Shown piece after piece: positions 42,524-55,100 of a stretch of DNA of 64,000 nt (position 1 is its first letter; the number at the start of each line of letters is the position of its first letter). The DNA comes from Pseudoneurospora amorphoporcata (taxonomy: Eukaryota > Ascomycota > Sordariomycetes > Sordariales > Sordariaceae). Under the pieces are notes generated by a model that saw only the letters and a program-made list of their open reading frames with translations, was not told the DNA's origin and made no database searches. The translations under genes and the position numbers were made by a program. Where the stretch lies: positions 1 to 64,000 of the forward strand of contig MU859122.1 of assembly GCA_033297205.1 (NCBI GenBank), in the 5' to 3' direction.

Positions 42524-44085
42524 TTAGGAGATGGTCTTCTCAATCATGGTAATACCATACTTCTCGTGGAGCTCCTTCATCAAGGGCTCGGTGATGTCAG
42601 TGCTCATAGGAGCCAGAACACCCTTGCCAGAGATCTGGCCGCTCAGGACCTGCTTGACAGCGACGGCGCAAGGAACACCGACGGTCTTGGCCATAGCAGA
42701 GTAGCCCTTGGGGTCACCGTACTCGACGAGGGTTGAGGTGCGGGTCTCGCGGGAGCCATCGGCGTGCTCGATCTCGAACTTGTGCTGGAGCATGACCAAG
42801 TCGCGCTCGCCCTCCTCGAACTGCATCTTCTGCTCGAGAGTGGCGCAGAGGGTGTCGAGGGGGTTGCCGCGGGGGGTGATGGTCTCGTCGGAGAAGAGTC
42901 CGATCCAGCGGAGACCGCTAAGGATGCGCTGCTTGTCCTCGGGGGACTCGAAGGTGGCCTTGGAGAGGATGGCGGCCTCAAGGTCCTCCGAGCTGGAGGA
43001 AGCAGCACCAACAATCTCCTTGGTGGCCTCCTTCCAGGGGGTCTGTTTGCTCAGGCTCTCGCGGGCGGTGTCGTCAAGGAAACCGATGTCGACGAGAGTC
43101 TTGATGAACTGAGGGAAGCCCTGGTAGCGGAGAGTGCCACGGATGACGGTCTGAGCCTCGGGGATGTTGTAGCGCTCCTTGTAGATGGTAGAGTCGCGGT
43201 TGGGGTAGGCGACGAAAGCGTAGCCGGGGTAGATGAAGTAGGGCTTGGCCATCTTCATGAGGTCCTTGCCCTCAACCTCGACAATCTTGCCATCCTGCCA
43301 CCACTTGCCGGCGTTGCGGAGAGCGAGCAGGACACCGCGAGAGGACCAGGAGAACTTGTAGCCGAGCGGGTTGTCGGAGTCCTCGGGGGCGGGGAGACCA
43401 CCGCAGTAGGAGAGGAAGGAGAGAATCTTGCCGCCAGCCTTGTGGACCTCATCGATGGTCTTGATGGCGTACAAGTGGTCGATACCGGGGTCAAGCTGTA
43501 GAACGACTTAGTACGAGTGGCGGCCTCGAGAGCTAAGATGTCAAATAGCACTTACACCAATCTCGTTCATGACGGTGATGCCAGCGGCCTTGGCCTCAGC
43601 ATCGAGCTCCATCATGGCGGGGGAGACATAGCTAGTGGTAACGACGTGCTTCTTCTGGCGGATAGCCGACTTGATGACGGTAGCGTGGAAGGTGTAGGGG
43701 ATCAAGCTGATGACAAGATCGTGCTTGGCGACCTCAGCATCGAGAGCCTCGTCGTTGGTGACATCGAGCGAGATGGGGGTGGCGTTCTTGACGCCCTCGG
43801 AGAGCTTCTGAGCAGAGGCAAGAGTACGGCAGGCTGTTGTGCCTCCAAGTCAGCCTTTCTCGTTCGGGACTGTCGAACAAGATACGAGGTGTTGACGTAC
43901 CGACGGTGACGGGAATGCCAGCTTCGCTGAGGACATCGAGAGTAGGGCGGGTGACGAAGCCAGCGCCAAGCATGAGAACCTTGCTGATAATGGGAGACTT
44001 GAGGTCAGCATCCCTAGCTCTTGCGGTCACCGGGATAAGTATAGGACGGCGAGGTCGGGGGTGGCATTTACTGTTGGGAAGCCAT
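42524..44085 (-). CDS. LYS9: Saccharopine dehydrogenase (NADP+, glutamate-forming)
   Basis: Penultimate enzyme of the fungal alpha-aminoadipate route to lysine: condenses aminoadipate semialdehyde with glutamate to saccharopine using NADPH. Four exons (44072-44085, 43901-43983, 43556-43833, 42524-43495) give 448 residues, close to the yeast protein. The first exon is 14 nt (MASQ plus two bases); the CTGACC branch site and TATCAG acceptor give MASQHKVLMLGAGFVTRPTL, with the Rossmann loop GAGFVTRP at 11-18. Further family blocks are HDLVISLIPYTFHATVIKSA, VVTTSYVSP, NEIGLDPGIDHLYAIKTIDE, SYCGGLPAPE, PLGYKFSWSSRGVLLALRN and YNIPEAQTVIRGTLRYQGFP. Third positions favour C/G, consistent with good expression. 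Confidence 0.97.
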
Positions 44086-45024
44086 CTTTGCGACTTGTGA
44101 TATCTGCAGCTGAGGTGATTCGGACGCAATGTTTTGGTGTTTTAAGTCAAATTCGGAGGAGGGAAGGAATCTTCAGATCTGCAAACTAAACTTGCATGCA
44201 CACCCCCTCACACCAAGCGATAACTAACTAGTCACAATGCTACAATTGCCGTCCTGTGTCCGCTAGCAACCCACTTGACTCACACTTCATCGCTCGCGGA
44301 TGGAGATGCAATTGGTGGAGCTCCGGCCGATAACCATTTTTTTCCCTGACCTCAAGGATGAGGGGCACGAATTGGTGCCAAGCACTCATGGCGGGGTAGC
44401 AAAAGCTTCCTTTCCCGCCGAAGGGTCCAGCTTGCCTGCCGGACCTTCCTTCTGTCGGGCAAGCTGAGGTGCAGAGGTACGTATCACATGGTGGCTGGCC
44501 GTTAAAAGCATTTCTGACAGCTGTCATCTGATAGCAGTGCACGCTCCGGCATATCACGAACAACATGTTGTGTTTGTTTTGCCGGATCCACTCCCCCTGA
44601 CGGCTGGCCGCTTATTCATCACTCTTCTTTTGCTTGATTCAGGGGCGTCCCGATAACCCAAGCTCAAGATGAGAGGTAATATGAGAAGGAACGACAACAC
44701 ATTTGCAGGCATGCACAGCGGCCAAGGAATGATCAAGGTGGTGTATGAATGAACACAGAGTCGTATGTTTGTTTAAAGGTATATGTACATTTACTTGTAT
44801 ATGCAGAGGTGGGTATCTTCGTCGTGAAAATAAAAGAAAAAAAAGAAAAACGCAAAACCAAAACGCCTTAGCCACACATTCCCAGTGTGTCGATGCACCC
44901 CTTCGATAGGACTCCAGTCCATATCCTTTCTAGGAAGCCGTGTCCCGTAAATGCTATGTGTCGTATCCCAAACCGTTGCCGGTATAATGCTTCTTCCCAG
45001 TGTATGTTCATGCAAGTGTCATAA
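44086..45024. other. LYS9 promoter and 3' region of next gene
   Basis: 939 bp; no coding evidence. Contains an A-rich tract at 44828-44860, probably in the 3' untranslated region of the gene ending at 45025. Confidence 0.5.
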
Positions 45025-46167
45025 TCATGAGTCTTTAATTCTCCCTTCCTGTTCCTCCTCGTCATCCTCTTCCTCCTCTTCGTTATCCTCTTCATCGTCA
45101 CTCGCAGGAGGCTCCCAGGCATCCTCCAGCTTCAAGCCCTTGCCTGGGGGCTTCTCGAAGCCGCCGGCGTTTCCAAGAAGTGAAAAGAGGGTAGACCGGT
45201 GGAGGTCCATGCCGGCAGGCTCGTTGGTCTCGGGTGGATCGTAGAGTCCCATGCCGTACAGAATCTCGCCATCAGATTCATCATCTTCCGGTGCCTCATA
45301 GGAAACAGGCTCTTCGGAGGCCACCTTGGTGTTTGTGAACTGCTCTGGCAGCTCGAAATTCTGTGGGGTAGGTGGCGCCGTGTATGTGTCCAAGCCGCTC
45401 GATGCCGGCGCATAAGAAGTCCATCCCATAACATTCTCTTCCGTCTTGGGGAAGGCAGCGTAAGAAAAATCGCCTGTCATGCCAGTCATGCTTTGGGGTG
45501 ATTCTGGAGCTGACTGATAGAGCTGAGTCCCCTGCGATGCATATTGGTGTTGTGATTGCTGGAAGTCGACGCTGCCGTAAGGGAGTGATAGCGGGGAGAA
45601 GGATGCTGAGCATGGCGAGTTGGAACCAGAGTATACGCTTGGGGTTGGGGGCAGTTGCTGAAACTGTGTGCAAGCGCCAAAGTCTTGATAAGATGGGTAG
45701 GAAGCATACGCCATAGTTGACTCCTGAGGGTAAGGCTGGGAATATGCCACCTGTTGTGACGAGGGGTGCCAGCTTACTGGCCGTGCTGTTGTCGTTGGCT
45801 TCCTCTCCGGTTCGTACATGAACTCGACCGGGAACTCTGCCGCGGGAGTGGGAAGATACGCCGCCTCGGCAGGTTGAGTGTAGAGATTCTGGAACCCATC
45901 ACCGATCAAAGTCCTCCTCTGCGAAAGCGAGTAGCGGGGGCTGGTGCTGGCGCTGCTGGGCTTCGTTATCCGCATCGTAGTGTTCGTCCTCTGTCCACCG
46001 TAACCCCTTGACATGCTTCGTGTATGAGCAGCGATATATTGTTGTGACGCTTTATCAAAGGGTGTTTCCATCATGTTGGCGTTGAACACTGGAGCCTGAT
46101 AGGAGAGATCCATGTTGAAGTTGTTGTTGTTGTTGTTGTTGTTGTTGTTAACCAGTAACGGCATCAT
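45025..46167 (-). CDS. Conserved filamentous-fungal protein, unknown function
   Basis: Single exon, 380 residues. It begins MMPLLV followed by about ten Asn residues encoded by a GTT/AAC microsatellite, then a Ser/Tyr/Gln/Pro-rich disordered region with PTTTARPVSWHP. A recognisable conserved-looking C-terminal block reads GEILYGMGLYDPPE and, after a gap, GKGLKLEDAWEPP. It closes in an Asp/Glu run of about 25 residues. I recall similar GMGLYDPP...GKGLKLE proteins in other Sordariomycetes without a known role. No transmembrane segment or signal peptide. Start: the two adjacent Met codons are equivalent choices. Confidence 0.85.
   Translation of the reverse strand: MMPLLVNNNNNNNNNNFNMDLSYQAPVFNANMMETPFDKASQQYIAAHTRSMSRGYGGQRTNTTMRITKPSSASTSPRYSLSQRRTLIGDGFQNLYTQPAEAAYLPTPAAEFPVEFMYEPERKPTTTARPVSWHPSSQQVAYSQPYPQESTMAYASYPSYQDFGACTQFQQLPPTPSVYSGSNSPCSASFSPLSLPYGSVDFQQSQHQYASQGTQLYQSAPESPQSMTGMTGDFSYAAFPKTEENVMGWTSYAPASSGLDTYTAPPTPQNFELPEQFTNTKVASEEPVSYEAPEDDESDGEILYGMGLYDPPETNEPAGMDLHRSTLFSLLGNAGGFEKPPGKGLKLEDAWEPPASDDEEDNEEEEEDDEEEQEGRIKDS
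46123..46149. repeat. (GTT)n microsatellite, poly-Asn coding
   Basis: About nine GTT units inside the minus-strand gene 45025-46167, read as AAC (Asn). Confidence 0.95.
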
Positions 46168-49100
46168 CTTGTGAAATGTTGTGAAGAGAGATAGGCAGAG
46201 TGTATCTTAGTGAAGGAAGCTTGGTCAACTTTCCAAGTGAAGATAGACGAGAGCTATATATGAAGCGAGAAGGAAGTGAAAGTTATAATATTATGGAAAC
46301 CATGCAAGACTCTTGGGGCCCGGCCGAGGAACCGAGATGGAGATGGAAGTTGGAAGCGGTTGGATGGATCAAACCTAGTTTGAGAAGACAATCTGACCAT
46401 ATTGGCGCCGAAAGGAAACAACAAGAAGACAGCCGATGGGGCGCTCAGGCATGTAAGTCAATCCCGTCCCGTCGTGTGCAAGACTCCGCGTCGACGGGGC
46501 TCAACGGAAGCTTAACCATGACTTTGGCCTGGGTAGCCTGCGTCATATGTGCGCGCAGGGATGGTTCAGCCTGGTAACCTTGAGGGAAAAAAAAGAAGAA
46601 TTTGAAAGGGTTTCGGCCTCTGCCCACACCAGAATAACCTGCAGGGTATCATGGGCAAGGTAGACGCAAACTGCAAAGCCGGATGGGGATATTGACGGGC
46701 AATGGTAATCCGAAGTGCTTGCGAGGGACGGCTCCGTACGCAGTACGGGGTTGCAAGGGGAAAAAAGGCGGCTCCTCGTCGTGGATTCCTTTGGGTCGCG
46801 TGTAAGCTGTTGCAGAACGTACTTTTTGTGGGGCTTGTACCACCGTACTCTCTGTATAAGTGACATCGTAAAGAAGCATGGCATGGATCATGGTTGGCTA
46901 GTGGCCCAGGCTTGCCAGGCAAGATTCATGGGGGGTTCGTATCATGGTATACACACTGTGCTGCCATATAATGGTCATTCGTCAGGTACACATAGTGTTA
47001 ACATCTCAAAGCGTACGACAACAGTGAGCGGAGGTTCCAGATTTGGGTCGTGGTGGGCGGTCAAGCGGAGCAATGAAGCGGAAAGAAACCGCCTCCACTC
47101 TTTAGCACTCCATCTACGGTATGTGGGTGGTGTCTCGAGCCATTCTTTGGTACTCTCATCCCGGCATGCTTGCTGGCATGAAAGTGTGAAGTACGTACCT
47201 ACTACACTACAGTAGAAATGGAGTTAAGCTGAGTTGGTGGCTTGGATGGGGCAGATACAAAGCGAATTGCGTAGGTATTCAGATCTTAATTGCCGTCCCC
47301 ATCCTACTCGCTGCTTCAATTTTCAAAGAGCGTTTGTGATGATTACGCACCATGGGCCCAAACCCTTCAGGTGAGGTTCTTATAGCCTGTTAGCCGAGCG
47401 CAATGCCCGACAAGTAGCGGGTTGTATTCCACTGCTGTCAGGCCATGAGCATGTGTAATAAGGCACTGCAAGCATACATACATACGTATTTGAGCCACAA
47501 TGATGCTGTGCGGGTACAGATATATCAGCTTGGACGATTCAAGGCAGAATGTCGGAGTGAATGGGAGCATGTTGCTCGTAGCTGACGGGCGAGGATAATG
47601 CTGACTTCAAGTTGGAAAAACCAACCGCCCCTCGTGCCCTCATTTTGGTCATAATGAGGTAGGAGCCATGGTGACATGCGCAGCCAGGCGGGCACGGCGG
47701 GATATCCGTCTGAGGTGGTGGAGGAGAATAAGGCACTCGCAACAAAGTGAGGACGTAGTGATGTACACTACAGAATCGGGTTGGTACAACGTAGAGGTAC
47801 CCACTTGAGCCACCTGTGGCCGCGGAGTGTCCCAAGAGCAAGGAGGGACGGCCTGTGGAGGGGATAATGGCCGCCCGCGGCGTCCCTTTTGCAACTGGGG
47901 TTGGCAGGGATCGCAACAGACGTGTCGTTTGCATGACTTTCAGTTGTCATGAGTCTGACAGCACAAAAATGGCTTCCCATTTGCAAAGCCCATGACCATG
48001 CTCGCGTGTTAAAGTGAGGTACCCAGGTAACGAAGCGAGCGGGGAGCGACACCCTGAAAGCCAGGCCTTGCACTGATGCACCCAATACGGGACGACAGGT
48101 GCGCCTTGGGACGATATGTAGTGGGTGTGCGTGAGGGAAATGGAGGTGTGTAAGATGAGCAGCCAAGACTCGTGCAAAGGTCTTTACGGAATTTGAGCCG
48201 TCGTCGTATGGTTTCCTCGAGAGGATCGGCCAGGATCAACGTACTGAAGTCTTCCCAGCGGGGGTGTTTCCATAAAGAGATGTGACCTCTCCTGTATCTC
48301 CTGCTTTCATGTGCCTGGCCCTGATGTGTTGTTCCAAGGCTGTGGGTTCTGCGGCGCGGCTCAAATGGTCAACATTTTGGTTACCGCAGCCATGCCGTGC
48401 AAATACGCGCATCTTGTTCTTTCTGCAAGCTTTCCCCGGTCAGCTGGGCTTGTATCCGTAACGTATTAAAATCTGTCCAAGCATTCAACTTCCTGTTAGC
48501 ATTCCAGTGTTCGGCGTCGTGTGTCCACTACAGACACACCCTACCTAAGGAAGCATGGTGTGGTGACCAGTAAGCCAACAGAACCTCTGCCGGGGTCGGC
48601 CAGGAAAGGAAGAGGAATGGTCATTATTAGCGCTGGCACGGAAAGCAGTAGCGCAGGATTCTGGGGCCTTGCGTTTTGGAGATTGTCGTTCTTTGCCTTC
48701 TTTTGTCGCGACACAGAGAGGGTTGCACCGAAGAAGCGCATGGTGGTGTTGAAGGCATGCCCAGTGCCCACATGCCTCCTGACGACGGCGAGAGGGATGT
48801 GATGTGCGAGGTGTCTGGAGATTCCTGATTTGTCTTGGCCGTGACCGAAACTTGCCCTACTGCCGCCATTTCGGTGGGTACATGCTGCTGGATCTTTGCC
48901 TGAGCTCGCGGAGATGTCGCGGATGTCGTGGATGTCCAATATGCTGTAGAGATTACGGCATTCCGATAATGGAGCAACCACGCTCTAGGAAGGACGGGAC
49001 CTCGGCCGAGAGCTGTTGGATGGTGGTGTACAAGAATAGATACGTACCTCAGCTTGATATTGTTTGGGTGTTGCCCCCCACAACCCTGGTTTTGGGCAGC

Positions 49101-50638
49101 ATGTTTGGAGCTGGACAGCCTTTTGCGGCGGGTTGTTAGTGCTGCTTGCTTTCGCTGTTCGCTCTCGTTTCGACGGTTGTGGCTTGATGAAAGATTGCGC
49201 ATACCTACGCATGATGCTTTCCCAGTTGGAGGGTTGACAGAAGGTCTGAGCTGATATTGCGGTGACTCTGCGCAGCCCTTCCTCCCAGCTAGCGACTCGC
49301 CTCCCCACGGCCTGCGAGCTCTGGGGCCACCGGCGACAAGCACATGAGCCCCGATCAACCCCAACAAAGGGCGATTCCGGTCTGGTGGAGAGCTGGTTCG
49401 TGTTGTTTTTAGCGAGGCTTGCGAGACGGCTCGGGCATCGGCGGTCTTGTCTGCAGTCGGGGTTGATGGTCTTTTGGGTGGCCCAAACTACTCGCGAATG
49501 CAGTTAGAGTGGGAGGAATTTTAGGATGCAGTGTTGTAATGGATCATCAAAAAGGCTTTTGCGCTTCAAGTCTGGCGAGGGCAGGTACGTACCGTTGGCG
49601 GGGACGCGTGGGTTGAAGCGGGACCCGACCTCACTGCAGTTTCATGGAATCCAGGTCCCCAGTGGAAGGTGGGGACTTCCCTTTCTTCTTTCCACTTCCT
49701 GGTTACAGTGCATCCCGTCCGAAACTTGCGAGGACTTTTGTCTGGTGATATTCCAGCCGAGACCTGACGGGTTGAAAGGTATCGTTAGGTAGTCCGGCTC
49801 CATGTGGGTTACCGATAAGAATCGGATGTACCTCTATACACTAGAGGTAGCCAATCTTGTCAGGCAGATCTCACCAATCAGCCGGGCCCCAACCATCCCC
49901 TGTCGCTGGCTCAGGTACTGTGTTTCCCAAGGAGAGAATGCAGTCGGAACCTGGAAGCATAAAAGCGATGCTGACATCTGGACTCTGAGAAATTGAAGAT
50001 TGCCATTCCTGATCTGAGCCAGGTTGAATGCTTCGGTTGGAAAGAGAATTCATGTTTGTGTGTTCTTTGCAGGCAACGCACATGCACGCTCAAGGGCATG
50101 TCTACCTCTACCTTACTTATGCCCAGTTCATGGCCATCTCAATGCTTACTCCCCGCTTCGCATCCACTTGCGTGTGGTCATGTATGGTGCAGCCATCTCC
50201 GTTTTTGTATTTCCAAGGACGGGGCCGGTCAAGGAAGTGGACGATGGAGACCGTCGAGAGAACAGCCACACCAGGGAGACTGCAAGACAACGGCATCCGT
50301 CTCGGAGTCAATTCGGGCAGGGGAAGAAGCAGGCAATTTTTTTAGCATTGAAACAGGCCGCGGGCACACCACCCGTGCATGCGACCGAAAAGAAGGATGT
50401 TACCTACCGAGTAGGATACGTGGTTGGTCACAATAAGGAATTTCCAGAAAGGCCTTGGCATGAAACATGGGTACCTGTGCGGACAGCTCCAGGTACGTAC
50501 TCCGGGTCTTTTGAAAGGCGCTCCAATGATTAATCGAACCATAATGAAGTTACTTGCCGTCTCTTTACTCATCAGAGGTACTTCCACCCATCCGCTTGGC
50601 CGTTGGGAGTTTTCGGATGGTTCTTCTACCATTATTCA
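46168..50638. other. Gene-poor stretch, left part
   Basis: 4.5 kb with many short overlapping frames on both strands and no recognisable protein, tRNA or rRNA. Short TACGTACC-type motifs recur (about 47191, 49041, 49585, 50496). Confidence 0.4.
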
Positions 50639-50640
50639 TA

Positions 50641-50991
50641 CAGTAAGAACCCCTGCAGTTGCTAACACCCCCTTTTGCTAAAGATTTGGGCTGCCCGCAT
50701 TCTCTCTGGTGGTGAAGACCGCTAACTGTTATTTGCAACGCTGATAGCCCGGATTTGCAAAAAGAGGGGTCTGATTTTGGTGGGAGAGGACACTTATACC
50801 CTTGTACCGGGGGAACAGCGCCCCAGGTAGCCTACTCTTTCTGGTCCATTGCCAGTTATCCAGTAGCTAGAAGGCCTAGGTGTAGTCTGTGCACCAGCAC
50901 TTTCTCTTGCAAGCCCCCTCCCTTTTGCAAAGATTTTGGGTTGTTAGGAATTTTTTTTTTTTTTTTTTTACAAAAGCAGGGGTTCTTACTG
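50641..50991. mobile_element. Tc1/mariner-like MITE candidate, about 352 bp
   Basis: A 16-bp perfect terminal inverted repeat CAGTAAGAACCCCTGC lies at 50641-50656 and, reversed, at 50976-50991. The left end is preceded by TA (50639-50640); the right end is followed by TG rather than TA. CAGT ends with a TA target are typical of Tc1/mariner elements. Inside are three related copies of a 20-bp motif near CCTTTTGCAAAGATTTGGG: 50671-50690 and 50921-50940 direct, about 50748-50769 inverted. A T19 run sits at 50951-50969. No transposase frame. The imperfect target duplication keeps confidence moderate. Confidence 0.6.
50951..50969. repeat. T19 homopolymer
   Basis: Nineteen T inside the inverted-repeat element, close to its right end. 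Confidence 0.9.
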
Positions 50992-50992
50992 T

Positions 50993-51805
50993 GGAAGATA
51001 TCAAGCTGTGAACATCAGCTGAGCGCATACTGCGGCAGTCGGTATGGGACTAGGTAGCTACCTACGTATTGGAATTACCGTAAAACAGGAAGAAATTACA
51101 TACAGCCAACTGTAGCTTATCTGTCGGATGCACGAGCCACATGTCCATGCCTCGTTGAGGGAGAAAGGACTGCCGTAGGTCCTCCTTCTGTGGGGTACAC
51201 ATTGGATGCAAGCTCTTTGAACTCCGAACCAGCATTTGCTGTCATGATTTGACGATGCCCTTGCTGCTGGAGCGTGCCTGGCTGAGGCTGGTGAGTTTTC
51301 CGTTGCAACTGTATTACAGTGCACGAGCGCAGTGATGAGGGACTTCCAATACCGACACAGTGAGAGATCATCGATTGGGCCGCACTTCCAGATCGCTACC
51401 TTCCAAGACTGGGATTTCACGCGCCATTATTGGTCGGTCCCGTCATGCCAAGTGCACATGCCCCGACATGCCCTGTCGCGCCGACGGAAGGCGCAGTGGG
51501 GCGATAGGCTCTTGGGTGAATGGCTTCGGGCTCCAAACTTTTTTTTTCCTTTCTCTTTTCTTTTTCGTCTCCCTGCAGTCTCGAACTATGCACTGTTACG
51601 ACGACCAAAACCCACCACTGCACCGTTGCAGGGCACCATTGCATCTCACACCTGAACCTCGCGCGCCCACCACGACATCCACTCCTACCGCAACTGTGTG
51701 AGGTCGACCGTTGACCGCGGACCACGGCGAGAAAGATTTCTTTTCCTCCTCCGTCCTCTTGGTTTCTCGTCTGCGCATCGCCCCGCAAGGTTCCTCATTC
51801 TGGAT
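50993..51805. other. Gene-poor stretch
   Basis: Nothing recognisable. A pyrimidine-rich segment at 51538-51580 could be a leader for the small frame that follows. Confidence 0.35.
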
Positions 51806-52162
51806 ATGGAATCCAGTCCGATTCCAGTCCCTGTGGAGAGCAGTGTCGTTTCCATTCAGGAGCCCACCTTGGTAGTCTCATCCAGACCCGACCCTCCAAC
51901 CATGCCACTCGACGTTCCAACCGACGGGGCCGTCCCAAAGAATCGACAAATGCTCAATGGGTTCTGGCACCATGATACTAACGACCCGACAATATCAACA
52001 CGTAATCCTCCATCCACTCTCTCGGCTTCCGCTTTCCGGCCGCTCATGACTCCGACAATAGAGGATCTCATACGCATTGCAAACCAGAGCATGCCACAAG
52101 ACCTTCTGAGCGAGCGGCAATTCACATTCAGCCAGATTGCAAGCATACTTGTCCCAGACTAA
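51806..52162 (+). CDS. Possible orphan protein, 118 residues
   Basis: Frame starting MESSPIPVPVESSVVSIQEP and ending FSQIASILVPD. It is Pro/Ser/Thr-rich at first and more ordered at the end (TIEDLIRIANQSMPQDLLSE). A pyrimidine-rich stretch lies upstream and nothing competing on the other strand looks better. No family recognised, no intron evident. It may be the first exon of something longer, a relic, or chance. Confidence 0.3.
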   Translation: MESSPIPVPVESSVVSIQEPTLVVSSRPDPPTMPLDVPTDGAVPKNRQMLNGFWHHDTNDPTISTRNPPSTLSASAFRPLMTPTIEDLIRIANQSMPQDLLSERQFTFSQIASILVPD

Positions 52163-55100
52163 GAAAGAAAGAGAATGTTGCCTCATCTCTCGTTGACCAT
52201 CATTCCCTGGCTCGAGCCTGGTCACCTTTTAGTTTTTCAATATCGAATCCTACCAAGAACCCTGGCATCCTGCCGAGCTGCGACAAGACCCTTCCTTCAC
52301 AAGGTTACGTCTGTCTGCTCTGCCTAGTCACCTGCCATTTCAGAGGTAGATCGACCCGTCACGGATATTGCGGAGCGGTGCGAGTCGGTGCTCAGGTGTG
52401 TGACATCTCATTTCATTTCCAGACAAGAGCACAACTCCCAAGACCACCACAACAGGGAGAACTGGAACACACCAGCTTTTGGTTCAAGACCCAGCCACCG
52501 GAGGCCAGAGCCACTGAACCAGAGACGCCTGGACCTAGCATTGTGCACCGTCCAACCACGCTGTTATTTTAACACCCCTGCCCGTCAGAGGGACTTAAAC
52601 ATGTCGAAACATTATCGAGTGCACATGCCTGTACTGTGTACATCGGATTGCCGTGGGTTCTGGTGATGGATTTTTCCTACCTGGCGTTCGGCATGCACTT
52701 CACTCACGATGTTGCTGCTCTCCACACTGGCCCAATCATTATCAATATCGCTGGCGATGATAAACATGAGCACAGTAAAACGATTTGCCACGCCACGAGA
52801 TGCGGCCTGTGAAGGATCTGTCCGACTCTGTTCTCAGTACCGCCTTTGCGACACAGATCGTAGGCACACATTATCTCATCCGGTACCTATTGACGTCAAC
52901 GCTAGTCAATCCTCTCCTTTGGTAGCTAATGCTCGACACGATCTTTCTCTCGGAGCCTTTGGCGTTTCGCCCAAGATGAACAGGAGCCCGGGTTGTTCTG
53001 AACACACGCAAAGCGGGATGGCTTGTATAGCCTCGCTAATGCTCAAGACGGCAATACGTCGGCGTGTCCATCATGACTCGCCTCTCCCCGTCAACACATC
53101 TACCCCGTCGTGCCTGTTCATTTGCTTTCACACTCGTGGCCCGCACTGCCTAGGTCCGTAGAGATATATGCGGCATATTGAAGCAGCGATGCAGAACATG
53201 ACGGGTCACATGGCCCATTGATACATTCGAAGCAGTGGACCGAGCACAGCGTCTTACGCTGAGAGCGCCGGAGGCTTTTGAGGAACCTAATCCCGATCCT
53301 AACTCAGTTCGCAACTTCATGGTAAGGTCATTTACAGCGTTGTGTTGTGTTCCGGGCTTTTCGGGAGTCGCGACAATGCTCTGTGCCGTTGCCCTGCAAG
53401 TACTATAACTGATCTCTTTGGTCGATTCTTAGTCTCAGGCTCATCAGTCTCAGACATGCTCCTGAAAAACAGTGGAGATTGAAAGAAAGCAGGGCAAAGT
53501 TGGCGCCTTCTTTCACTATGTATGACAGGGTTCGCCGGCCAAGCGCATATTCGCGAAGTATGTACTTGGTACACTATGCGAAAAGAAAAGCTGATTATCA
53601 CGACTCACAGTGCAGGCTTATGATTAGGTCGCACTGTGCCGTGTACAATTTGTGTAGCTGTATCCAACCATGCGCACCCGAAGAGCTCGCCAGGCACTGG
53701 GGCGGAAGAAGGGGTTCTAGGGGTGTGGATTCTGTCCTCCTCGGTGTTGGAGAGATTGGATTGATAGTTTCCACTGGCTGATGGGCCAACTGCGTTGCCC
53801 CATGCACGCACCCACTTCGGCTGAGGTGAAAGCGAGGACAGTAGAGACAGGACGGCGTGGGCGGGACCCCCAGGCACAACTGGCAAGCCCCCAAAATGCC
53901 CCCTTGGTAACCCCTTGAGAGTGATACTGCTGGCCGTTCTAACTAAACGTGTAGAGGTACCTGCCGTTCTGTCTCGGTTGCAGCTTGGGATGCCGCTCAT
54001 TTATGTTGGCCTTCACCCGACTCCGCGATTCCACCTAGGTACACCGCAATCACCTACCGTATAAACTCGGGGCATAGATTTTGACCTTCCAAGGCCCAGG
54101 GGCAACTCACAGAATCTGGGTATTAGGATTTAGGTTTTGGGTGACATTCAAGGGGTCTGCAATGCTGGAGGTGCCTCAAGTGTACCGATTATGCCTGATT
54201 TCATTGGAAGGTGACAATCTATGCCCCAAGATTATACGGTACACCAGCAGGCCAATTCCGGTATCGCGCAGGACCCATCCCGTCACAGAAGAGATGCTGT
54301 GCATCTACCGGGTCGCTTTTCTCACTTGTGCACCACAAAAAGTAAAGGGCAACGGATTACGACAGTTTCCCATTTTCACTTCGGCTTTGAATGAACGATG
54401 ATGCTCCGGTCCATGCCAACCATTTCGCGGGTTTCGACAGTACCATGATGCGCGCTTTGTGCGCCTCATCCTCCGAAACTGTGGTTGGCAACAAGGTGTG
54501 ACGGTGCTTTCTGCTTGCTGCCTGTTGTCAGTGGTCAAATGAGGTTCCCATATTGGAGTCAAACGGTCGTTGGCCTGTTTGGATGAGAAGGATCAAGAGC
54601 GCCTGCTCACCGGACGCCGAGATGTCAATCAAGACGACACCATCCAAAAAAGGGATTGCGACTTGCTTCTGCACCAGAGAAATCTGATACGTACGAATAG
54701 CTCTTGGAAGGCATGCAGATAAATCCCGAGGCACAGCCGGCATAACACCCACTATCAACATTCCCAAAGCATGTGGTGGCATACTCGTCAGGGCTAGAAA
54801 CGCCTCTGTCTGACCAGCCCAGACGAGTAACCACCACCAAGCTCGAATTCCCAAGGCATCTGTTGGAAACTAGGTACCCTATCAATTGGATGACACTCTA
54901 GGTACTCATGCTTCCCCTATCGGCTGCCCCTTCGAAATTACATACGGTGGCCCCAGGTCGGCAATAGTTTGTATCAAAAGGGGGTTGCTTCGCTTTCCCT
55001 GGCCTGTCTGTCAGGCGCTCCCACAGACGTATCATACTGCAGATGAGACCCCTTTACGAATCAGGTTCTCTTTTTCCGGTCAACAAACTTGAGGGGCGGA

